From Chthoniobacterales bacterium (GTDB lineage Bacteria; Verrucomicrobiota; Verrucomicrobiia; Chthoniobacterales; UBA10450), in contig JACCZQ010000204.1 of the NCBI GenBank assembly GCA_013695905.1, positions 1 through 7,310 on the forward strand: a stretch of DNA of 7,310 nt, in the 5' to 3' direction. The stretch's first letter is position 1; the number at the start of each line of letters is the position of its first letter. A model generated the notes under the pieces. That model was given only the letters and a program-made list of their open reading frames with translations. It did no database searches and was not told the DNA's origin. A program made the position numbers and the translations under genes. This document shows, piece after piece, positions 1 through 4,868 of this stretch.

Positions 1-84
1 GTACGGACCGGGGTTCTTCTCGTAATACTTCTGGTGGTAATCCTCCGCGGCGTAGAACGGCTGCACCGGCAGGATCGGCGTTTC
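1..84 (-). pseudogene. msrA: C-terminal fragment of peptide-methionine (S)-S-oxide reductase (MsrA), N-terminal part missing
   Basis: Read on the minus strand, bases 84 to 1 encode 28 residues containing FYAAEDYHQKYYEKNP followed by GPY, the very conserved C-terminal signature of MsrA, the enzyme that reduces methionine-S-sulfoxide in oxidised proteins. The gene would continue past the left edge for its last residues. Upstream in the same frame there is no MsrA similarity and a stop lies at 175-177. No ATG occurs in this frame; the only obvious alternative starts are weak (a TTG at 121-123). The two other minus-strand frames were also read by eye and show no catalytic GCFWC motif, and the place where some 120-150 more residues should be encoded holds trmB on the opposite strand. 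So what is visible is a truncated gene, a remnant, or an assembly join at the window edge. The family identification is firm; the reason for the truncation is unknown. Confidence 0.65.
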
Positions 85-105
85 ATTCGACAGGAGCGGC
101 GTTTC
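67..105 (-). repeat. Imperfect 18-base direct repeat at the msrA break point
   Basis: On the minus strand, gaaacgccgctcctgtcg (105-88) is followed after three bases by gaaacgccgatcctgccg (84-67). They agree at 16 of 18 positions, with a period of 21 bases, so that in the msrA frame ETPLL is followed by ETPIL. The repeat sits where recognisable MsrA similarity begins. It could be a small tandem duplication linked to the truncation, or chance in a GC-rich stretch. Confidence 0.5.
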
Positions 106-153
106 GGATGCTGCGGGTTGCAAGTTCGGCTGCGGAGCTATTCTTCCAGCCGC

Positions 154-774
154 ATGCGAAGAAGCCGGATATTGTCACCCGCCGCCGCGGCTGTGGAATG
201 GCCGCTCGCGGATCCGCTGCAGCCGCTCGCTTTCCCGGAAATCTTTGGACGCACTGCGCCGGTGGAGGTGGACCTTGGCTGCGGCGATGGCTCCTTTCTT
301 GCGGCCATGGCGGAGCGGCACCTGGAGCGGAATTATCTCGGGTGCGAGAGGATGATCGGGCGGGTGCGGAGCGCGTGTCGCCGGATCGCCGCGCGCGGTC
401 TAACGAATGCAAGGATTGTGCGGGTGGAGCTGCTCGCGGGCGTGACGGAGTTGCTCCCGGCGGCTTCCGTGGATGTGTGCCACCTGTTGTTTCCAGATCC
501 GTGGCCGAAGCGGCGTCACCATTGCCGCCGCATTTTCACGGAGGAATTTCTGCGCCGGCTGTTGTCCGCGCTGAAGCCCGGAGGCGTGTTGCACCTGGCG
601 ACCGACGATGCGGATTACTTCGGGCAGATGCAGCGGGTGCTGGGCGGGACGCCCGGGCTCGAAGAAATGGAGGAGCTGCCGGATTGGCCGGTGACGACAT
701 TTGAGCAGCGGTTTCGCGCGCTCGGGTCCCCCGTTCACCGGGTGCTGCTGCGGAAGGTTTCGGAGGTGATGTAG
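154..774 (+). CDS. trmB: tRNA (guanine-N7-)-methyltransferase TrmB
   Basis: This 206-residue protein belongs to the TrmB family, which uses S-adenosylmethionine to methylate N7 of guanine 46 in the tRNA variable loop, in the cytoplasm. Visible motifs are the SAM-binding loop VEVDLGCGDGSF (residues 37-48), YLGCER (61-66), the family signature FPDPWPKRRHHCRRIF (113-128), the post-strand motif LATDDADYF (148-156) and the C-terminal TTFEQRF (181-187), equivalent to the usual TKFE motif with Thr in place of Lys. The length is normal for a compact TrmB. The ATG at 154 is chosen because the frame upstream (open from an earlier ATT-proximal ATG at 34) encodes Arg/Cys-rich sequence unlike TrmB; the purine-rich GGAG at 134-137 is rather far (16 bases) for a ribosome binding site, so the exact start is less certain than the identity. 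It converges on comEC and overlaps its 3' end by 40 bases. Confidence 0.92.
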   Translation: MRRSRILSPAAAAVEWPLADPLQPLAFPEIFGRTAPVEVDLGCGDGSFLAAMAERHLERNYLGCERMIGRVRSACRRIAARGLTNARIVRVELLAGVTELLPAASVDVCHLLFPDPWPKRRHHCRRIFTEEFLRRLLSALKPGGVLHLATDDADYFGQMQRVLGGTPGLEEMEELPDWPVTTFEQRFRALGSPVHRVLLRKVSEVM

Positions 775-3023
775 GAGGTTGCCTGCCAGCGCTGCTCCTG
801 GAAGCGGAGAGTGACGGCGCCGCTGCGATCCTGGCGAAAGAGGTGCACGCCCTGCGCGCGGACCATCTCCGCCCAATCTTCCAGTAAACGCCCGCGGTCG
901 GCATAAATGGGCACGGCGGCGACGACGAGCTGCGGACGAACGCGCTGAAGGAACTCAGCGGTGCCGGGCGGGCCGGTGTGGTGCTGGCCCTTGATCATGA
1001 CATGGCTGGCGAGATCCACGTTGCTCTCCAGCAGCATGCGCTCGGCAGCTTCTCCGATATCGGAGACGAGCAGCACCCGCCATTGGTTGGCGATGATGAG
1101 CTGCACGACCATGGCTTGATCGTCAGCGGCACGGCCGGCAAAGCCCGGTGGAGGGAAGAGGACGCGCGCGGCGACATCGCGCGAGAGCAGGAACTCGTCG
1201 GGCGCGGCGCGCGCCTGGACGGTGAGTTGTGTCTCGTTGGCGTAGGCGAGGAAGCGCTGGTGGAGCGGCGAACGCGAGGGCGCGGCATTATCGACGACGA
1301 GGCGCGGGCGGAAGGTGCGGGCAATGGGAACAGCACCACCGACGTGTGCGGAGTCTCCGTGGGTGAGGAGCAGACCGTCGAGGCGATTGATGCCGCGGGA
1401 GCGCAAGTAGGCGCGGACGGTGAACTTGAAATCGCGTTCCGCTCCGCAATCCAGCAGCCAATCTTTGCCTCGCGTGCGCGCATGCACAGCAGCGCCCGCG
1501 CCGAGATCGAGGACCGTCAGCTCGAACGTGGCGCGGTCGGGCAGCCGCGGCTCGAGGTAAAGGTGGCCGGCAGGTGCTCGCGCGAAGAGTTCCACGACGG
1601 CGAGGAGGGTGGTGGCGAGCGTCCAGTTGGCGTTGTTCAGGACCAGCGCGAGCGCCGGCAGCAGTGGCGTGAGAAGCAGGGACATCACGCCGACGGCGAG
1701 GACGCAAAATGCGATCGGCACCACGAGCAGGTTGGCGAAAAGAGCGATGGGTGTGACGAGGTAAAAGTAGGGCAGGATGAGCGGGACGGAACCAATCCAC
1801 GCGGCCAGCGAAACAGATGCTCCACGAGTGATCGCCTCCCACGCGCCGAGGCCGAGCTTCTGCACCCGGCCGAGCAAGGCGCGCGGCAGAAACGGATCCG
1901 GTTCACACCAGCTGACGAAGAAATCCCGCAGCGGATTTGCGATCAGCACGATCGTGATGACGACGGCGAAGGAGAGCTGGAAGCCGGTGGCGAAGAGTTG
2001 GTTCGTGTCGGCCGCGAGAATGAGAACGGCAGCGGCGGCGACGCTGTTCGCCGCAAAAACCTTCCGCTCCGCGAAGACGCCGCCGAGCAGCACCGCCGCC
2101 ATGATGGCGGCGCGGACGCTGGAGGTGTTCAGGCCGGTGACGGCGGCGTAGAAGAAGAGCGCCGGGATGATGAACGCAGCGGCCCATTTCCGCGGCACTC
2201 GCGCCACGGTGAGGATAATCCAGAGCAGGAATCCGATGATGCCGACATGCAATCCGGAGACGGCGAAGAGATGCAGGGTGCCGGTTTGCTGAAAGCTCTC
2301 TTCCATCTCGTCGGGGGTCGCTTCGCGCAAACCCAGCACCATCGCGCTGATTAGCGCCTGCAGGTGCGGCGCATCCTCGAGCCCGCGGGAAAGTGATTGC
2401 TGCATCCAGCCGCTGGTCGCCTGCGCCGCACGCATGATCGGGTTGCCGCCGGTGCGGGCCAGGACGCGGCCGTTCTCCGCGTACCGAACGACGAGCGTGT
2501 GATGCACGTCGCGTCGCGCCAGGTAGCGTCGCATGTCGAACTCGCCCGGATTCCGCGGCGGCGAGAAGGGCTGCGCGACGCCGAACAGCTGCAACTCGTC
2601 GCCGTACTGGACGTCGCCGCCCCAGCGCACAAATAGATTTGCATCCGTCGGGGAGCGGGTGCCGTCGCGCTCGATTTCCCGGAGCCGGAGATGGAATGAG
2701 GCACTTCCGCGTGGCGAAATTTTCGGCCCGCTCACCACCTGGCCGCGTGCGACGAGCGCGAGCGGCTCGTGGCCGAGGAATTCTGCCAGCTGTACTCCCG
2801 GTGAACCGGTCTGCCGCGTGGCGTGGAGAGCGAAGAAGCTGCTGGCCACGAAGAGGACGGTCCTCCCGGAGCTCTTGCGGACGAGAGCGGCGATGGCTGT
2901 ACTCGCGACGGCGATCCAGCCCAGCTCCGGCAGCGGCATGAAATCCGCCAGCAGAATACCTGCGACTGCAGCGAGCCCGAGGCCGATGAACGGTTGACGC
3001 GGCCAATGCTCCGTCGCGCTCAT
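735..3023 (-). CDS. comEC: ComEC/Rec2-family DNA internalization protein
   Basis: A 762-residue polytopic membrane protein of the ComEC/Rec2 family, the inner-membrane channel that carries single-stranded DNA into the cytoplasm during natural transformation. Order of parts: two or so N-terminal membrane segments (about 10-60), a DUF4131-like soluble region (about 65-195, with the NPGEFDMRRYLARR motif typical just before the Competence domain), a Competence-type membrane core (about 225-490) with the hallmark LHLFAVSGLHVG at 250-261, and a C-terminal metallo-beta-lactamase-like domain (about 505-745). In that last domain LLDCG (D525) and SDIG (D655) are kept, but the HxDxDH metal motif reads HGDSAH (555-560), with Ala559 in place of the second Asp, and the usual HHGS reads HHTG (681-684). 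The length is typical for a full three-domain ComEC. The start ATG at 3021-3023 opens a good hydrophobic N-terminus but has no clear Shine-Dalgarno. The gene stands divergent to the DinB-like gene and convergent with trmB. Identity is sure; activity of the C-terminal domain is doubtful. Confidence 0.93.
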   Translation of the reverse strand: MSATEHWPRQPFIGLGLAAVAGILLADFMPLPELGWIAVASTAIAALVRKSSGRTVLFVASSFFALHATRQTGSPGVQLAEFLGHEPLALVARGQVVSGPKISPRGSASFHLRLREIERDGTRSPTDANLFVRWGGDVQYGDELQLFGVAQPFSPPRNPGEFDMRRYLARRDVHHTLVVRYAENGRVLARTGGNPIMRAAQATSGWMQQSLSRGLEDAPHLQALISAMVLGLREATPDEMEESFQQTGTLHLFAVSGLHVGIIGFLLWIILTVARVPRKWAAAFIIPALFFYAAVTGLNTSSVRAAIMAAVLLGGVFAERKVFAANSVAAAAVLILAADTNQLFATGFQLSFAVVITIVLIANPLRDFFVSWCEPDPFLPRALLGRVQKLGLGAWEAITRGASVSLAAWIGSVPLILPYFYLVTPIALFANLLVVPIAFCVLAVGVMSLLLTPLLPALALVLNNANWTLATTLLAVVELFARAPAGHLYLEPRLPDRATFELTVLDLGAGAAVHARTRGKDWLLDCGAERDFKFTVRAYLRSRGINRLDGLLLTHGDSAHVGGAVPIARTFRPRLVVDNAAPSRSPLHQRFLAYANETQLTVQARAAPDEFLLSRDVAARVLFPPPGFAGRAADDQAMVVQLIIANQWRVLLVSDIGEAAERMLLESNVDLASHVMIKGQHHTGPPGTAEFLQRVRPQLVVAAVPIYADRGRLLEDWAEMVRAQGVHLFRQDRSGAVTLRFQEQRWQATSYITSETFRSSTR

Positions 3024-3191
3024 GCGGCGAGGAGTGGTCTACGGCCGGATAGTCTCGCCATTACTCCCTCAACTACGGAAAGCGCTGGATGAAGTTTTGT
3101 GGAGGTCGGTTTCCCGGAGAGGCGACACTCTTGTCGCCTGTTCTTCTGCGAGAGATTGCCTTACGCGGTCCACTCTGGATAAGCTCGCGGC
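3024..3191. promoter_or_regulatory. Divergent intergenic region between comEC and the DinB-like gene
   Basis: These 168 bases separate two genes that start in opposite directions, so promoters for both should lie here or nearby. No convincing -35/-10 pair is seen. The best rightward candidate is TTGCCT (3156-3161) with GGATAA (3178-3183), a weak match and very close to the ATG at 3192. Neither start has a strong Shine-Dalgarno. The clearest structural element is the hairpin at 3120-3139, listed separately. No small gene is evident. Confidence 0.4.
3120..3139. repeat. Perfect 8-bp inverted repeat (hairpin) in divergent intergenic region
   Basis: The left arm aggcgaca (3120-3127) and right arm tgtcgcct (3132-3139) are perfectly complementary around a four-base loop, ctct. 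The right arm is followed by gttcttct rather than a T tract, and the element lies upstream of both flanking genes, so it is not a typical intrinsic terminator. It could be a dispersed REP-like palindrome, an operator, or a leader hairpin in the rightward transcript. Confidence 0.6.
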
Positions 3192-3827
3192 ATGAAAACT
3201 TCCTTCCTCCCATTGCTTGTCGTAGCCGCGTTCGCCGCCACGTGCCTCGGTCAAACTACTCCGGCAGAGGAGTCGAAGACCATAACCAAAGACGAACGCG
3301 ACCGCGCCATCGCTTACCTGAAGGAGACGCAGCAGGAGTTCGTCACCGCGGTCGATGGATTGACGGAAGCGCAGTGGAAATTCAAGGCGTCGCCCGAGCG
3401 CTGGTCGATCGCCGAAACCGCGGAGCACATCGCGCTGACGGAAGACCGGATCTGGAAAATGGTGAACGGGAAAATGATGAAGTCGCCGCCCACCCCGGAG
3501 AAGCGCGCCGAGGCGGCCGGCAAGGATGAGATGATCCTCAAGGCCATTCCTGATCGCTCGACCAAAGTGCAGGCGCCAGAGCAGCTGCAGCCGACCGGAA
3601 AGTGGGAAACGCCAGCGGCGATCGTGCAGGATTTCCAAAAGACGCGCGCGCAGGAGATTTCCTACCTCGCCGAGACGCAGGAGGACCTGCGCAGCCACTT
3701 CGAGGAGCACCCACTCCTGAAGACGATGGACGCGTATCAGTGGCTGCTCTTGAACGGCGCCCACGGCAAGCGCCACACCGCGCAAATCATCGAGGTGAAG
3801 GCGGATCCGAATTTTCCGAAGAGCTGA
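3192..3827 (+). CDS. Exported DinB-fold (DinB_2-like) protein
   Basis: A 211-residue protein with an N-terminal signal peptide (MKTSF, then hydrophobic residues 6-17, probable cleavage near CLG|Q at residues 20/21) followed by a four-helix DinB-type domain. The pattern WSIAETAEHIALTE (71-84) and HGKRHTAQI (191-199) supply the three histidines, H79, H191 and H195, that in DinB/YfiT-family proteins bind a divalent metal. Known family members are thiol- or metal-dependent enzymes such as bacillithiol or mycothiol transferases, but most are uncharacterised, so the substrate here cannot be named. The exported location is unusual compared with the cytoplasmic founders and suggests a periplasmic role. 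Cys18 precedes the likely cleavage site, but ATC is a poor lipobox (Thr at -1), so a lipoprotein is possible but not favoured. The gene lies 30 bases ahead of the metallo-hydrolase gene and may head a three-gene operon. Start ATG fits the signal peptide; no strong Shine-Dalgarno is visible. Confidence 0.8.
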   Translation: MKTSFLPLLVVAAFAATCLGQTTPAEESKTITKDERDRAIAYLKETQQEFVTAVDGLTEAQWKFKASPERWSIAETAEHIALTEDRIWKMVNGKMMKSPPTPEKRAEAAGKDEMILKAIPDRSTKVQAPEQLQPTGKWETPAAIVQDFQKTRAQEISYLAETQEDLRSHFEEHPLLKTMDAYQWLLLNGAHGKRHTAQIIEVKADPNFPKS

Positions 3828-3857
3828 TCCTCTGCAACGCCCGGCGGGCTGGCGAGG

Positions 3858-4847
3858 TTGATTCACTTCGCGGAGCTTATATGGTTCGCGGACGTGCCGA
3901 TTCCTTTCTCGAGAAAAAGCCAAAGGAATGTCGTCCGCGCGGATGAAAACGGCACTCCGCCGGACGGTGGGACGCGCGTCGGATTGCGCCCCAGCGCCGA
4001 CTGGCACAAGCGCAATTTTCTCACCAGCGTTCTCATCCCGTCGTTCTTCACGAAGCGGGCGGCGGGTGGTCAGCCGCCGCTCTTTCCGAAGGTGGAGCCG
4101 GGGCAGATTTGCATCACCTGGATCGGACACGCCTCGTTCCTGATCCAGACGCACAAGGTGAATGTCCTCATCGACCCGAACTGGGCGATGTGGCTGAAGG
4201 TGATCAAGCGGCTGAAGCGGCCCGGGTTCGATCTGCATCACCTGCCCTCGATCGATTTTGTGCTGGTGACGCACGCGCACTTCGATCATCTCGATCGCCG
4301 GACGCTGCGGAAGATCGCGTCCGATCAGCCGATCGTCGTCCCAACCGGCGTGGGGAATCTGGTGCACGATCTCGGCTTCGATATTGTGCACGAGCTGGAT
4401 CATTGGCAGCGGGTGGAGCTGGGGCCGCTCTGTGTCTCGCTGACACCGTGTCACCACTGGGGTGCGCGGATGCTGCACGATTCGCATCGCGGGTTCGGCG
4501 GGTTCCACATTGAAGCGGAAGGGCGTTCGATTTTTCACTGTGGCGATAGTGCTTACTTCGACGGGTTTCGCGAAATCGGCGACCGTTTCGATATCGAGGT
4601 CGCGCTGCTGCCGATCGGCGCCTACGACCCGCCGAGCGGACGCGAGGTGCACATGAACCCGGAGCAGGCGGTGCAGGCGTTTCAGGAATTGAAAGCGAAG
4701 ACGCTGGTGCCGATGCACTACGGGAGTTTCCGCCTCGGCTACGAGCCGCTCGATGAGCCGCCGGCGCGGCTGCTCGCCTGCGCGCGCGAGCACAAGATCG
4801 AGAAGCAGGTGCTGGTGATGACCGAGGGCACACCGGTCGTTCTGTAG
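3858..4847 (+). CDS. Metallo-beta-lactamase-fold hydrolase, NAPE-PLD/UlaG-like
   Basis: A protein of about 329 residues with a metallo-beta-lactamase fold of the Lactamase_B_2 type. Visible motifs: ITWIGHASFLIQ (86-97), the metal motif THAHFDHLD (138-146, with H139, H141, D143, H144), HELDHWQ (178-184), CHHWGAR (198-204), HCGDSAYF (227-234, D230), LLPIGAYDP (250-258) and VPMHYGSF (284-291, H287). All expected zinc ligands are present, so it should be active. The combination of WIGHA, ELDxWQ, HWxAR and LPIGAYxP is that of the N-acyl-phosphatidylethanolamine phospholipase D-like group, but UlaG-type lactonases and other hydrolases share much of it, so the substrate is not assigned. The start is uncertain: the frame opens with TTG at 3858 directly after GAGG, which is too close to be a good ribosome site, and an in-frame GTG at 3894 is an alternative. 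Residues about 40-60 (RVGLRPSADWHKRNFLTS) look conserved-like, so the true start is probably one of these two. The next gene begins 21 bases after its stop. Confidence 0.85.
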   Translation: MIHFAELIWFADVPIPFSRKSQRNVVRADENGTPPDGGTRVGLRPSADWHKRNFLTSVLIPSFFTKRAAGGQPPLFPKVEPGQICITWIGHASFLIQTHKVNVLIDPNWAMWLKVIKRLKRPGFDLHHLPSIDFVLVTHAHFDHLDRRTLRKIASDQPIVVPTGVGNLVHDLGFDIVHELDHWQRVELGPLCVSLTPCHHWGARMLHDSHRGFGGFHIEAEGRSIFHCGDSAYFDGFREIGDRFDIEVALLPIGAYDPPSGREVHMNPEQAVQAFQELKAKTLVPMHYGSFRLGYEPLDEPPARLLACAREHKIEKQVLVMTEGTPVVL

Positions 4848-4868
4848 CGGGGCGCGAGAGACCGTTTC

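Noticed and set aside
34..153. N-terminal extension of TrmB from the ATG at 34
   Set aside because: The 40 extra residues are Arg- and Cys-rich, unlike TrmB, and are antisense to the msrA fragment; the ATG at 154 gives a normal-length family member.
978..2354. A 458-codon plus-strand open frame inside comEC
   Set aside because: The product is dominated by Glu, Gly, Asp and Arg without motifs, and the opposite strand is an unmistakable ComEC.
3120..3139. The hairpin as an intrinsic terminator
   Set aside because: No T tract follows on either strand, and it lies upstream of both flanking genes rather than after one.
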